DNA of 64,000 bases. Source: Rufibacter roseolus (GTDB lineage Bacteria > Bacteroidota > Bacteroidia > Cytophagales > Hymenobacteraceae). A program made the position numbers and the translations under genes. Shown piece after piece: positions 1 to 8,902 of the stretch. The notes below the pieces were generated by a model. That model had not been told where the DNA came from. It saw nothing but the letters and a program-made list of their open reading frames with translations, and did no database searches. Position 1 is the first letter of the stretch. Each line of letters begins with the position of its first letter. The DNA is taken from NCBI RefSeq assembly GCF_017916365.1, contig NZ_JAFMSU010000003.1, positions 1,302,001 to 1,366,000 of the forward strand, in the 5' to 3' direction.

Positions 1-11
1 TTTGAGTTGCG

Positions 12-668
12 CTATACGTAGCGCACTTGCTCCTGGAAAGCACCTTTCCAGAAAGCTGATCTACTTTTCTCTACGGCTTGCACCTTCTGGATCATGGGCA
101 GCACCTGCGCATCGCCGGTGGCGTAGGTAAAGGTCAGGTCAAAGGCGTAGTGCATCTCAATGCGGTTCTGGGACGCATCGCAAATCGGGAACATGTTCTC
201 CAGGTCAAAAGTCTCCTGCGCCTCAGGCAGCAAGTTATACTTCTCCAGCACCGATTTGATGATAGCGTTGCATCTGGCTGGTTTAGGGGTTTTCACAATG
301 CTTTGGCACATGATGAATTGACCGTGCAGGAAGTGCAGGCATTGCGTCACCTTCGCTGACCCAATGGAAGAGAAGTAGAAAAGAACTTCGTGGCCCACCA
401 CATCCAAGTCTTGATGCACGTGGAATTCGGGTTTGCCCAACAGGCGCCTGGCATCCCGCAGAGAGGCCCCAAAAGCCAAGCCTCTGAAAGTAACCTCCCG
501 CTTGGTATTGGTTTGTACTTGTTTAGGAGCAGACAAAGCGTTACGCAGCCCCGCAACGGTGCGCACATAATTCACCCTATCAAAATAATCCTTTTTAGAC
601 AATCCTCCCACATCTAATCTGTTCTTAGATTTTCTCAACGCCAGTGTTTTCCAGACAGAATTAAACAT
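12..668 (-). CDS. hypothetical protein, 218 aa
   Basis: I do not recognise this protein. It is complete, with ATG at 668 and TAG at 12. The N-terminus (about 1-60) is basic and rich in Arg, Lys and Asn, with no signal peptide or membrane segment, so a cytoplasmic location is likely. The middle (about 60-125) alternates short hydrophobic strands with charged turns and looks like an alpha/beta domain. It stands alone: the nearest gene upstream on the same strand starts at 3549, and about 400 bp of AT-rich DNA separate the two. That it is a real gene rests on the long open frame and sensible amino-acid composition. No function is proposed. Confidence 0.6.
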   Translation of the reverse strand: MFNSVWKTLALRKSKNRLDVGGLSKKDYFDRVNYVRTVAGLRNALSAPKQVQTNTKREVTFRGLAFGASLRDARRLLGKPEFHVHQDLDVVGHEVLFYFSSIGSAKVTQCLHFLHGQFIMCQSIVKTPKPARCNAIIKSVLEKYNLLPEAQETFDLENMFPICDASQNRIEMHYAFDLTFTYATGDAQVLPMIQKVQAVEKSRSAFWKGAFQEQVRYV

Positions 669-1003
669 CTTTAATAATTTTTAACAATATAGCCTTAAAT
701 GAACTAAATCAGAGTTTACCATTGAATAAGTTCAATTTTGCGCTTTAGCTACTTTATTTCACTTATTCTTAAGCTATTTAAGATGGTTTTCCCAAGCCTC
801 AAAGCACTTCTTTAAACTTTCCAATAAGTTCCTCTTTTATACTAAAACCTTGTCCTCAGTTTTAAGTAGTCTTCAATATAAAAAAGGATATATCCTATTC
901 AGCTTTTCTCAAGATTTAGGGCTCTTATAAAGCTACTTTTCAGGTTCAAACAAGCCTTTTTGGCTTCTCATATTCTCTCATCTGTTTAGCGCCTTTAAAC
1001 AAA
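669..1003. other. AT-rich intergenic stretch
   Basis: No gene is visible here. The sequence is clearly more AT-rich than the flanking genes. It holds a 10 bp palindrome GGATATATCC at 886-895, and presumably the promoter of the 218 aa gene, although no clean TAnnTTTG box was found on the minus strand. Confidence 0.5.
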
Positions 1004-1021
1004 AAAACAGCCCTGAAACGG
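982..1021. repeat. GCCTGTTTT-type hairpin repeat, copy 1
   Basis: Degenerate copy. The left arm is weak (GTTTAGCGCC) and the right arm good (AACAGCCCTGAAACGG). It overlaps the terminator of the receptor gene. Confidence 0.55.
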
Positions 1022-1040
1022 AAAGTTCCAGGGCTGTTTT
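1001..1040 (-). terminator. intrinsic terminator of the TonB-type receptor gene
   Basis: A 12 bp perfect stem AAAACAGCCCTG / CAGGGCTGTTTT (1004-1015 with 1029-1040) has a 13 nt loop. Read on the minus strand it is followed by a run of T (A-run at 1001-1007). It lies 26 nt after the receptor stop codon. Confidence 0.85.
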
Positions 1041-1065
1041 GCGGCTGATTTCTGAGGACAAGGGT

Positions 1066-3549
1066 TTACCCAGCCCGGCGTTTCTCATCTTCGGCGCCAC
1101 CGGTGCGGCGGCGGGCCGGGGCTACTTGGGTACCGCCAAATCTGTAGGTGAAACTGAGGGTGGCTACACGGGTATCACGGCGTTGGTAGAACTTCTCATA
1201 ATATCCAGTCAAAGCGGTGGTGGCTCTTATCTTGTTTGAGTAGAAGACATCGGTGACGTTCAGCTTCACGTTAGCCTTTTTGTCTAGGAACTGTTTCTGC
1301 ACACCCAGGGTCAGGAACCGCACGGGCTGGATGTCCAGGAAAGCGTAGATCTCACGGCTCCGGTAGACCCCAATCAACTCCGCTGACCAGTTCTTGGGCA
1401 GCTGGAAAGAGTTGGTGGAGTTGATGGAGAAAGTAGGCCGGCCGTTTCTAAGGTTGGTATTGGCCAGGTTGCCCTGGTAGAGCCCATAGTATGCCTCAAT
1501 GTTGTTGGCACTGGTGAACCAACGCGCCACAGAAACCGGCACTGAGAAACTGGCCCCGTAGTAGTGGAACTTGGCAAGGTTACGGTCCTGCTGAATTACC
1601 ACCGGGATCTGGTTTGGATTAGGGTCTGGCACTGGGCGCGGCTCTGGTGACAACACCGAAATGATATTGTCAGTGGTGCGGCTGTAGCTGAGCTTGGTCA
1701 CGTACTTCTCCTTCAAGGTGTGGGTAAACTCAAAGGCGTACGTGGTTTGCGGCAACAGAAACGGGTTACCCGCCGATTTGGTGCTGGGGTCAATGAAGTA
1801 CACAAAGGGGTTCAACTGGTTATAGGTAGGCCGGTCAATGCGGCGGCTTACGGAGAGTCCCAGGTCATGCGTCTTGTTCAGCGTGTACCCTAAGAAAGCA
1901 CTGGGGAAAAGCTGGGTGTAGTTCCGGTCAAAGGAGCGCTCCCCTTCTACCTGGGCGTACTCCGCCACCTGCTCGCCTTTGGCAATGGTGTTCTCTAACC
2001 GCAACCCTAACTGCAGGCTGGCTTTAGACCATTTCTTGTTCACGTTCAGGTACGCCGCGTTAATATTCTCGCGGTATATGAAGTGGTTGCTCCGGTTCGT
2101 GTCCAAGGTATTGCGGCCTCTGGTGCGGTCATAGAAACGCAGGTCATTGTCGGCGTCTACCAGACTGCTTTTGAGCCCGGCTTCCAGGTTCGCGCCCATG
2201 GATTTCAGGGGCTGGGAGTAATCTACCTTCACCGATTTGATGGTGAGTTTCCCGTCCAGATCACCGTACAGGAGAGAGTCCGGCATGGGTTTCTCGGTGT
2301 CAAAGTACCGGGTAGTGAAGTCCTGGATATCGTCTGATTGAAAGGCGGCGTAGTCCACATCGGCACTGATTTCTTTGCCGGTGGTGTCTATGGTATGCTT
2401 CAGGTTGAAGTTAAGGGCCTGTGAATTCCGGTTGGTCCCACTGATGGCGTTGGTAGTGGTGTATTTATCATACTGCCGGTTGCGGTCAAAGAACTGGGAG
2501 GTATTGGCGGTGGCTCGGTTTATATCTAAGAAAACCCCGTTGGCTACCAAACCCACAATAGTTTTGGGGGTCACATTCCAGTCAAATCCCACACGCCCGT
2601 TGTGCGAGTTGATCTGGTGCGAGAAATGGTTCTTCTGGTCGTTGATCCCCTGCAGGCTACGGGCTTCGTTTAAGGAGAAGAACTCCCGGTAGATGTCCAG
2701 TTTGCTGAAATCCTTGCGGTGCACGTAGTTGTAAGAGCCAAACACGTTTACTTTTCCGGTGCGGTGGTTCAGCTGCAGACCCTGGTTGGACTTGAAGCGT
2801 TGTCCCTGCCCGAAGGACGAGGTGATGCTGCCGTTGGTGCCCACGCGGTCATCTTTTTTCAGTTTGATGTCAATGATCCCGGCGTTTCCGGCCGCATCGT
2901 ATTTCGCCGAGGGGTTGGTGATGAGGTCAATCTTGGCCACCTCATTGGCGTTTAGGCCTCGCAGCATGGTGGCCAGCTCCGTGCCTGACATAGGCACCCG
3001 CTTGCCGTTGATCATCACCATCACGCCAGACCGGCCCCGCATGCTGATGTTATCGTTCTGGTCTACCCGCACGCCGGGCGCTTTCTCCAGCACCTCCAGC
3101 ACGTTACTGCCCGCCGAGGAAATGCTGTTTTCCACGTTGAGCACGGTTTTGTCAAAGTGCTGCTCCACAAAAGGCTTCTGCGCCTCAATCTTCACCTCTT
3201 TCAAGGCTACCGCCCGCTCAGCCAAGGAAATTACCCCCAGGTCAGTGTTCTTCTGCAGTTGAATAGCCTCTGAGGTGTACAGGGCGTAGTCATAATGCAG
3301 CACCATGAGCTTGTATTTGCCTGCCGGAATGCCGCTGAACAGGAAAGACCCGTCCTGACCGCTCACCTCTACCTTCACCAGCACCTGGCTGGAGTCTTTC
3401 ACCAACTGCAGGTTAGCGGCCAGCAAAGGCTCGCCTTTGGCGCCTTTCACCACACCTTTCAGGTCAAAGGAGTTTTCCTGCGCCCAAGCCAGCGGGGCGA
3501 GGCATAAAAGCCAGAAAGTTACGAGTAGAGTAAATTTCTTAGTGTGCAT
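1066..3549 (-). CDS. TonB-dependent receptor family outer-membrane protein
   Basis: An 827 aa outer-membrane protein. Residues 1-23 form a signal peptide ending LAWA before Gln24. About 28-105 is a carboxypeptidase-regulatory-like beta-sandwich (GVVKGAKGEPLLAANLQL, then GSFLFSGIPAGKYKL), common at the N-terminus of Bacteroidota receptors. About 125-235 is a plug domain (NVLEVLEKAPGVRVD, ISMRGRSGVMVMINGKR). The rest is an aromatic-rich beta-barrel with alternating strands up to about 810, ending in a basic tail. The barrel resembles the outer-membrane beta-barrel family 3 type, whose substrates are mostly unknown. No SusD-like partner or regulator is adjacent, so the ligand cannot be inferred. 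The 420 bp upstream gap and the terminator downstream make it a single-gene unit. Confidence 0.88.
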   Translation of the reverse strand: MHTKKFTLLVTFWLLCLAPLAWAQENSFDLKGVVKGAKGEPLLAANLQLVKDSSQVLVKVEVSGQDGSFLFSGIPAGKYKLMVLHYDYALYTSEAIQLQKNTDLGVISLAERAVALKEVKIEAQKPFVEQHFDKTVLNVENSISSAGSNVLEVLEKAPGVRVDQNDNISMRGRSGVMVMINGKRVPMSGTELATMLRGLNANEVAKIDLITNPSAKYDAAGNAGIIDIKLKKDDRVGTNGSITSSFGQGQRFKSNQGLQLNHRTGKVNVFGSYNYVHRKDFSKLDIYREFFSLNEARSLQGINDQKNHFSHQINSHNGRVGFDWNVTPKTIVGLVANGVFLDINRATANTSQFFDRNRQYDKYTTTNAISGTNRNSQALNFNLKHTIDTTGKEISADVDYAAFQSDDIQDFTTRYFDTEKPMPDSLLYGDLDGKLTIKSVKVDYSQPLKSMGANLEAGLKSSLVDADNDLRFYDRTRGRNTLDTNRSNHFIYRENINAAYLNVNKKWSKASLQLGLRLENTIAKGEQVAEYAQVEGERSFDRNYTQLFPSAFLGYTLNKTHDLGLSVSRRIDRPTYNQLNPFVYFIDPSTKSAGNPFLLPQTTYAFEFTHTLKEKYVTKLSYSRTTDNIISVLSPEPRPVPDPNPNQIPVVIQQDRNLAKFHYYGASFSVPVSVARWFTSANNIEAYYGLYQGNLANTNLRNGRPTFSINSTNSFQLPKNWSAELIGVYRSREIYAFLDIQPVRFLTLGVQKQFLDKKANVKLNVTDVFYSNKIRATTALTGYYEKFYQRRDTRVATLSFTYRFGGTQVAPARRRTGGAEDEKRRAG

Positions 3550-3934
3550 AAGGTTTGGGTGCGTTTCTCAAAAAATGGCTATTCAGATAGACTGTCTCCG
3601 GAAGGAGTCTGCCTTCGTCAACACCTAAGACAAGAGCAATGCCAAATTATTATATTATTGATTTACAATTATTTACAAACACAACATAGCTCTAGCATTG
3701 TCCGATCCCGAACAGTAATATTCGATTTTGGACACTTACATTTGCCGACAAAAAATCCCTTAAAAAGTTGGTTAAGGATCTTCTCTCCTCTCTGAAAAGG
3801 GAAAGCGGCTTACTGATTATTGCTTTTTTGGTTAAGGGAAGCTTAAAAGAAGACTTGATAGCCTGCCGCCATTTTCCTGGTTAATTCTTGAAAACAGGCC
3901 TGAAACGGGTTTCGGCAACTAATGAAACAATCGT
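3550..3934. other. divergent intergenic region between the receptor and aspS
   Basis: It holds the divergent promoters. AT-rich DNA near 3640-3680 would suit the receptor promoter, but no exact TAnnTTTG box was found on that strand. A half-copy of the dispersed hairpin repeat lies at the aspS end. No open frame here looks coding. Confidence 0.45.
3884..3910. repeat. GCCTGTTTT-type hairpin repeat, half copy 2
   Basis: Only the right arm is well kept (GAAAACAGGCCTGAAACGGG). The left half is degraded beyond clear pairing. Confidence 0.5.
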
Positions 3935-3942
3935 TACCTTTG
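3935..3942 (+). promoter_or_regulatory. -7 box TACCTTTG upstream of aspS
   Basis: An exact match to the Bacteroidota sigma factor -7 consensus TAnnTTTG, ending 27 nt before the aspS ATG. The -33 element is weak (TTTCGG about 20 nt upstream). Confidence 0.55.
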
Positions 3943-3969
3943 GGGCTTAGTTTCTAAAGAACAGATACA

Positions 3970-5724
3970 ATGCTTCGTTCACACACCTGCGGCGAATTGC
4001 GCCTCGAGAATGTTGGTCAGGAAGTGACCCTGACCGGTTGGGTACAGAAATCACGCGACAAAGGCGGCATGCTTTGGGTTGACCTGCGCGACCGTTACGG
4101 CATCACGCAGCTGAGCCTGGAGGAAGGTGTTTCTGATGCGCAGGTTCTCACCACTGCCCGTACGCTGGGTCGTGAGTTCGTGGTGAAGGCCACCGGCATC
4201 GTCATAGAGCGCGTGTCTAAGAATGACAAAATCGCCACTGGCGACATTGAAATAAAAGTAACCGCGCTGGAGGTGCTAAACCCCGCCAAACTGCCTCCGT
4301 TCCTGATTGAGGACGAGACCGACGGCGGTGATGACCTCCGCATGAAGTACCGCTACCTGGACCTGCGCCGCTCGCCGGTGCGCAAGAGCCTGGAACTGCG
4401 CCACCGCATGGCCCAGCAAACCCGCTCGTACCTGGATGGCCAAGGCTTTATTGAGGTAGAGACGCCTGTATTGATTAAATCTACCCCCGAAGGTGCCCGC
4501 GACTTTGTGGTGCCTAGCCGCATGAACCCCGGTGAGTTCTATGCCTTACCACAATCGCCGCAGACATTTAAGCAGCTGTTGATGGTGTCTGGTTTTGACA
4601 AGTACTTCCAGATTGTGAAATGCTTTAGAGACGAGGACCTGCGCGCCGACCGTCAGCCGGAGTTCACCCAGATTGATTGTGAGCTTTCCTTCGTGACCCA
4701 GGAAGACATCCTGAACACATTTGAAGGCTTAGTGAAGCACCTGTTCCGCACGGTAAAAGGAATAGAACTGTCCGATTTCCCGCGAATGACCTACGCCGAT
4801 GCCATGCGCCTCTACGGCTCAGACAAACCGGACACCCGTTTCGGGATGCAGTTTGTGGAGCTGAACGACGTGGTGAAAAACAAAGGCTTCAAAGTATTTG
4901 ATGACGCCGAACTGGTAGTGGGCATCAATGCCAGCGGCAGCGCCCATTTTACCCGCAAACAATTGGATGAACTCACCGATTTTGTGAAACGTCCGCAGGT
5001 AGGGGCTACCGGTCTGGTGTACGCCCGCGTGCAGGAAGACGGCAGCGTGAAATCAAGCGTGGACAAATTCTACTCACCCGAGGATCTGCAGCAATGGGCC
5101 CAAGCCTTCAACGCTCAACCCGGCGACTTGCTGTTAATCTTAGCAGGCGGTGCCGATAAAACCCGCAAAGCTCTGAACGAGCTTCGTCTGGAGATGGGCA
5201 CCCGCCTGGGCATGCGCGACAAAGAGACGTTCTCTACCCTGTGGGTACTGGATTTCCCGCTCCTAGAGTGGGATGAGGAAAGCGGCCGCTACCACGCCAT
5301 GCACCATCCGTTCACCTCGCCCAAGCCGGAGGACATGGACCTGATTGACACCAACCCCGGTGCCGTGCGCGCCAATGCCTATGACATGGTCATCAATGGC
5401 GTGGAAGTAGGCGGCGGGTCTATCCGTATCCATGACCGGGCCGTTCAGTCCCGCATGTTTGACTTACTTGGTTTCACCACTGAGGAAGCACAGGCTCAGT
5501 TCGGGTTCCTGTTAGATGCCTTTGAATACGGCGCGCCTCCACACGGTGGTATCGCCTTCGGGTTTGACCGTCTGTGCTCACTCTTCGGTGGCGCCGATTC
5601 CATCCGTGACTTCATCGCGTTCCCTAAAAACAACTCGGGCCGTGATGTCATGATTGATGCTCCGTCGCCTATTGCCCAAGCGCAGTTGGATGAACTGCAG
5701 ATTGACACTCGTTTGAAGGGGTAA
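3970..5724 (+). CDS. aspS: aspartyl-tRNA synthetase
   Basis: Charges tRNA-Asp with aspartate in the cytoplasm; 584 aa, the normal bacterial length. Residues 1-105 are the OB-fold anticodon-binding domain ([22 protein letters not shown]). Class II motif 2 is at 218-237 ([18 protein letters not shown]). The bacterial-type GAD insertion lies at about 290-420. Motif 3, GIAFGFDRL, is near 527-535. The C-terminal [14 protein letters not shown] segment is typical of bacterial enzymes. Because gatA is also present in the window, the enzyme could be either discriminating or non-discriminating; the sequence alone does not decide this. It is transcribed singly, with its own promoter box and a strong terminator. 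Confidence 0.97.
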   Translation: MLRSHTCGELRLENVGQEVTLTGWVQKSRDKGGMLWVDLRDRYGITQLSLEEGVSDAQVLTTARTLGREFVVKATGIVIERVSKNDKIATGDIEIKVTALEVLNPAKLPPFLIEDETDGGDDLRMKYRYLDLRRSPVRKSLELRHRMAQQTRSYLDGQGFIEVETPVLIKSTPEGARDFVVPSRMNPGEFYALPQSPQTFKQLLMVSGFDKYFQIVKCFRDEDLRADRQPEFTQIDCELSFVTQEDILNTFEGLVKHLFRTVKGIELSDFPRMTYADAMRLYGSDKPDTRFGMQFVELNDVVKNKGFKVFDDAELVVGINASGSAHFTRKQLDELTDFVKRPQVGATGLVYARVQEDGSVKSSVDKFYSPEDLQQWAQAFNAQPGDLLLILAGGADKTRKALNELRLEMGTRLGMRDKETFSTLWVLDFPLLEWDEESGRYHAMHHPFTSPKPEDMDLIDTNPGAVRANAYDMVINGVEVGGGSIRIHDRAVQSRMFDLLGFTTEEAQAQFGFLLDAFEYGAPPHGGIAFGFDRLCSLFGGADSIRDFIAFPKNNSGRDVMIDAPSPIAQAQLDELQIDTRLKG

Positions 5725-5753
5725 TTGCTGCTAGTTTATTGCTGATGGCTATA

Positions 5754-5797
5754 GAAAGCCGGTGAGGTCATGGAGACTTCACCGGCTTTCTTGTTTT
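5754..5797 (+). terminator. intrinsic terminator of aspS
   Basis: A 16 bp stem GAAAGCCGGTGAGGTC / GACTTCACCGGCTTTC (5754-5769 with 5775-5790, one G-T pair) is followed by TTGTTTT. Confidence 0.88.
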
Positions 5798-5827
5798 AGG
5801 GCTATTCGCGGAAAAAGGCCAGAAATG
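5793..5827. repeat. GCCTGTTTT-type hairpin repeat, copy 3
   Basis: GTTTTAGGGCTATTC with GAAAAAGGCCAGAAATG. It abuts the 155 bp element that starts at 5827. Confidence 0.55.
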
Positions 5828-5981
5828 TAGCGTCGTTACACCGTAACGACGTGGTGCTACGCAGCGAAAACATCTCTACTATTTAGAACCTTTCATGGCA
5901 GGTGCCTTGTATGGAGGCATTTCTCTTAATAACGCTGCCTTTGTTTCATCGAAACACGTCGTTACGGTGTAACGACGCTAC
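5827..5981. mobile_element. 155 bp MITE-like inverted-repeat element, copy A
   Basis: A perfect 27 bp terminal inverted repeat (5827-5853 and 5955-5981) starts GTAGCGTCGTTAC. Each arm is itself a 9 bp hairpin CGTCGTTAC / GTAACGACG with a 3 nt loop (ACC left, GGT right). The interior carries CTACGCAGC and AGAACCTTT blocks shared with copy B at 9741-9895, which has exactly the same length. There is no open frame and no clear target-site duplication. A non-autonomous element moved by a transposase elsewhere in the genome, possibly a REP-associated tyrosine transposase, is an inference. Confidence 0.75.
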
Positions 5982-6182
5982 AGTTCTGTTGCAAATCAAC
6001 CTCCCTATTTGCGGCTTCCTTTTCAAAAAAAGGCTTGAATCTCAATTGATACTTGGCAGCTCCCAATCCTAACGCCGTTCACCCCGGCCTTTTACCGCTC
6101 ATCATATTTCACTTCTACATCAGGCTTTGAGGTGACACCTTTGTTTCAATCAATCACGGAAACAACTAAACCTTATAAAGCC
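5982..6182. other. intergenic region upstream of the alpha/beta hydrolase
   Basis: No gene seen. Near 6010-6043, GCGGCTTCCTTTTC followed by AAAAGGCTTGAA resembles a badly degraded dispersed hairpin repeat. CACCTTTG at about 6137 is a near-match to the -7 box. Confidence 0.4.
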
Positions 6183-7049
6183 ATGAAAGCAAAAATTACT
6201 TCTATCCTTGTTCTATTCTTGTTCCTCGCCATACAGGTGCAGGCTAAAACGCCATCGTTCAAAGTTGTGAAATCGGGCAAAGGACCTGCTATGATTTTGA
6301 TTCCGGGCTTGAACTCGGCGGGGGAAGTGTGGGACGAGACGGTGGCCCATTACCAGAAAAACTACACCTGCTATGTCTTGACTTTACCTGGTTTCGCGGG
6401 GCAGCCAGCCGTGAAAACAGACCATTTCCTGAATTCAGTGCGCGACGAGATTATCGCCTATGTGCAGGAAAACAAGCTGAAAAAGCCGGTACTGGTGGGG
6501 CATAGCCTGGGCGGTTACATGGCGTTGGCCCTGAACGTGAAAGCGCCTGAGTTATTCGGGAAGACGGTGGTGGTAGACGGCTTGCCTTTCATTGGGGCTG
6601 TTCAGAATCCTACCGCCACGGTAGAAACCATCAAACCGATGGCCGACCAGTTCCGCAAGGCCATGGCAACGCCGAACCCCTCTGCGCAACAACAGCAGGA
6701 AGCCAGCTACGGCATCTCCATGGCCACCGACTCGGCGCACATTAAGAAGATTATTGAATGGGGCAGAAAATCTGACTATAACACCACCGGCCAAGCCATG
6801 TACGAGATGTACCTCTCTGACCTGCGCCAAGACGTTGCCACTATCAAAGCACCGGTGTTGGTATTGGGTGCCTGGGCCGGATACAAAAATTACGGCGTCA
6901 CCAAAGACATCACCACCAACATGTATAAAGCACAATTTGCTAAATTGCCTGGCGCCCAAGTGAAAATAGCCGATACCGCCAAGCACTTCATCATGTATGA
7001 TGAGCCCACCTGGATGTTCGCGCAGATGGACGCTTTCCTGAAGAACTAA
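6183..7049 (+). CDS. secreted alpha/beta-fold hydrolase
   Basis: A 288 aa esterase or lipase-like enzyme, probably periplasmic. The ATG at 6183 is chosen over an upstream in-frame ATG at 6132 because it gives a clean signal peptide (MKAKITSILVLFLFLAIQVQA). After cleavage come the oxyanion-hole strand ILIPGLNSAGEVW (about 39-50), the nucleophile elbow GHSLGG with Ser108, and a C-terminal AKHFIMYDEP segment whose His fits the catalytic triad. The substrate is unknown. It lies 14 nt upstream of a histidine kinase gene and shares its direction, so co-transcription with the two-component pair is likely. That suggests a linked envelope function, which is an inference. Confidence 0.85.
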   Translation: MKAKITSILVLFLFLAIQVQAKTPSFKVVKSGKGPAMILIPGLNSAGEVWDETVAHYQKNYTCYVLTLPGFAGQPAVKTDHFLNSVRDEIIAYVQENKLKKPVLVGHSLGGYMALALNVKAPELFGKTVVVDGLPFIGAVQNPTATVETIKPMADQFRKAMATPNPSAQQQQEASYGISMATDSAHIKKIIEWGRKSDYNTTGQAMYEMYLSDLRQDVATIKAPVLVLGAWAGYKNYGVTKDITTNMYKAQFAKLPGAQVKIADTAKHFIMYDEPTWMFAQMDAFLKN

Positions 7050-7063
7050 ACAACCCCTCGTTA

Positions 7064-8122
7064 ATGACCGCCTCACGTCAGCAAAAATGGTATTGGGTCT
7101 GCCAAGCAATTGGTTGGACCTGCTACCTGTTTATAGGACTCCTGATGAGTTTCCTGTTCTTCAAAAAGCAAGCGGGCATGTACGCCGTGCAATTTGTGGG
7201 CACCGCTATTTTCTTCGGCACCACGCACCTGCAACGGCACTTGAACCGAAAGCATCGCTGGCTGGAGCTTCCGCTGGGCAAAATGGTCTTGCTGGTGCTG
7301 GCCTACAATGCGGTGGCGTCAATTACGTGCCAGTTGCTGGTCTGCCTTTTCATGCTGAGCATTGGCATGTTCACATTGAAGGAATTCAGCTTTGGGTATC
7401 TGGTCATGTACTCGGCGAACGGGCTGGTGATTCTTAGTTTCTGGTCTACCATCTACTTTGCGTTCCAGGCCATTCAGCGCTGGAAGGAGAAAGAAGTGGA
7501 AACCTGGAAGCTGCAACTGTCTTTGAAGGAGGCTGAATTACAAGCCATCCGGTAGCAACTGAACCCGCACTTTCTGTTTAACAGCCTCAACAACATCCGG
7601 TCCCTAGTGCTGGTGGACCAGACCAAGGCGCGGGAGATGATTACCCGCCTGTCGGCCATGATGCGCTACGTGATTGGCTACAACCGGAATAATCTGGTGA
7701 GCGTGGCTGAGGAACTGGATTTTCTAGATAATTACGTGGCGCTGGAGAAGATTCACTTTGAAGATAAGCTCGATTTCTCCTCGCACATGGAAGCATCGGT
7801 TAAGAACGCGGCCATTCCGCCGCTGGGCATTCAGTTGCTGGTGGAGAACGCCATCAAGCACGGCATCGGGACCCAAGCCAGAGGCGGAAAAATTCAGCTG
7901 TCTCTGCACCGGCAGAATGGCCACTTACGGGTACAGGTAGAGAATACCGGCATCCTGGATGCATCCTCTGCTTCTAATGGTATTGGCCTGCAACGGCTGC
8001 TGGAACGCGTGGCACATTCCTTAGACCAACCCGGCACCTTTGCCCTCACCCAAACAAGCGACAACAGCGTGACCGCCACGCTTACTCTTCCCTGGAAAGA
8101 CTATGAAAATCTGCATCGTTGA
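7064..8122 (+). pseudogene. LytS/YpdA-type sensor histidine kinase interrupted by an in-frame amber codon
   Basis: Read through, the frame encodes about 352 aa. There are four membrane helices (about residues 10-140), a short coiled linker, the His-kinase motif QLNPHFLFNSLNNIRSL, and an HATPase domain with N-box LLVENAIKHGI and GIGLQRL. Codon 164 at 7553-7555 is TAG, directly before the Gln of QLNPHFLFN, where relatives usually have Ala, Gln or another residue. The frame does not change on either side, so this is one nonsense substitution (for example CAG to TAG), not a frameshift. The stop cuts the sensor from the phospho-acceptor His and the ATPase domain. The next usable start (GTG 7607 or ATG 7637) lies beyond the His. 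The gene overlaps the response regulator by 20 nt. Little decay is visible elsewhere, so the lesion is recent, suppressed, or a sequencing error. Confidence 0.85.
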
Positions 8123-8819
8123 AGACTCCCGGCTGGCCCGCCTGGAACTGAAGCACCTCTTAGCTAAATTCCCTGCCCTGGAACTAGTGGGTGAAGCCGA
8201 AAACGCCGAAGAAGGCATTGAATTGATTGAGTCGCTTCGGCCTGATATACTTTTCCTGGACATCCATTTACCCCAGAAAAACGGCTTTGAACTGCTGGAA
8301 GCATTGGAGTACACGCCGCAGGTTATCTTCACCACCGCTTACGACCAATACGCCCTCAAAGCCTTCGAACGGAATGCGCTGGATTACCTCATGAAACCCA
8401 TTGAGGAAAGTCGCCTGCGCCAGGCCGTAGAGAAAGCCATGGCAAAGTACGAGTCAACGAAACCCGCCGCTCCTACTTCCCTGCTGAGGGAAGAAGACCG
8501 GGTGTTTGTCAAGGACGGAGAGCGCTGCTGGTTTGTGGCCCTGAAACAGGTACGCATGATGGAGTCTAACGGCAACTACGCTTTCCTGTACTTTGAGAAC
8601 GAGCGCCCCTGCATTCTCAAGACCCTGAACTACCTGGAAAGCCGCCTGGACCCTAAAGTGTTTTTCCGGGCGAACCGCCAGCAAATCATCAATGTCAATT
8701 TCATTGAGCAGATTAATCCATGGTTCAGCGGCAGCATCAAGATTCAGTTAAAAGGCGGTGAAGAAGTGGAAGTCTCGCGCCGGCAGACGCAGGTGTTCAA
8801 GGAGCTGATGAGTTTGTAA
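8103..8819 (+). CDS. LytTR-family response regulator
   Basis: A 238 aa transcription regulator, partner of the kinase whose reading frame it overlaps by 20 nt. The receiver domain occupies about 1-120, with acidic pocket residues Glu7 and Asp8, phospho-acceptor Asp53 (LFLDIHLP), switch Thr77/Thr78 and Lys98 (YLMKP). A LytTR DNA-binding domain follows at about 135-235 (FVKDGERCWFVALKQVRMMES, FFRANRQQIINVNFI). The regulator is intact although its kinase frame is broken, so it may now be unphosphorylated or served by another kinase. Targets are unknown. LytTR proteins often regulate their own operon, which here starts with the hydrolase. Confidence 0.93.
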   Translation: MKICIVEDSRLARLELKHLLAKFPALELVGEAENAEEGIELIESLRPDILFLDIHLPQKNGFELLEALEYTPQVIFTTAYDQYALKAFERNALDYLMKPIEESRLRQAVEKAMAKYESTKPAAPTSLLREEDRVFVKDGERCWFVALKQVRMMESNGNYAFLYFENERPCILKTLNYLESRLDPKVFFRANRQQIINVNFIEQINPWFSGSIKIQLKGGEEVEVSRRQTQVFKELMSL

Positions 8820-8828
8820 CCCGATCTC

Positions 8829-8864
8829 ATTTCAGGCTTCTTTTCTGAAAAGTAGATCGAAAAC
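8829..8864. repeat. GCCTGTTTT-type hairpin repeat, copy 4
   Basis: ATTTCAGGCTTCTTTTC, then GAAAAGTAGATCGAAAAC. The arms have diverged. It starts 10 nt after the response-regulator stop codon. Confidence 0.5.
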
Positions 8865-8870
8865 ACATTC

Positions 8871-8899
8871 TTGCGTATCTTCCCATTGACCTACCTTCA
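8871..8899 (+). promoter_or_regulatory. candidate promoter of the DUF2625 gene
   Basis: TTGC at 8871, a 17 nt spacer, then TACCTTCA at 8892-8899, a variant of TAnnTTTG. The box ends 3 nt before the ATG, implying a leaderless or nearly leaderless transcript. Confidence 0.45.
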
Positions 8900-8902
8900 T
8901 CT

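Noticed and set aside
7607-8122. The downstream half of the kinase as an independent gene
   Set aside because: It would lack the phospho-acceptor His and start at a GTG with no upstream signal. The frame is continuous with the upstream half, so an interrupted gene is the better reading.
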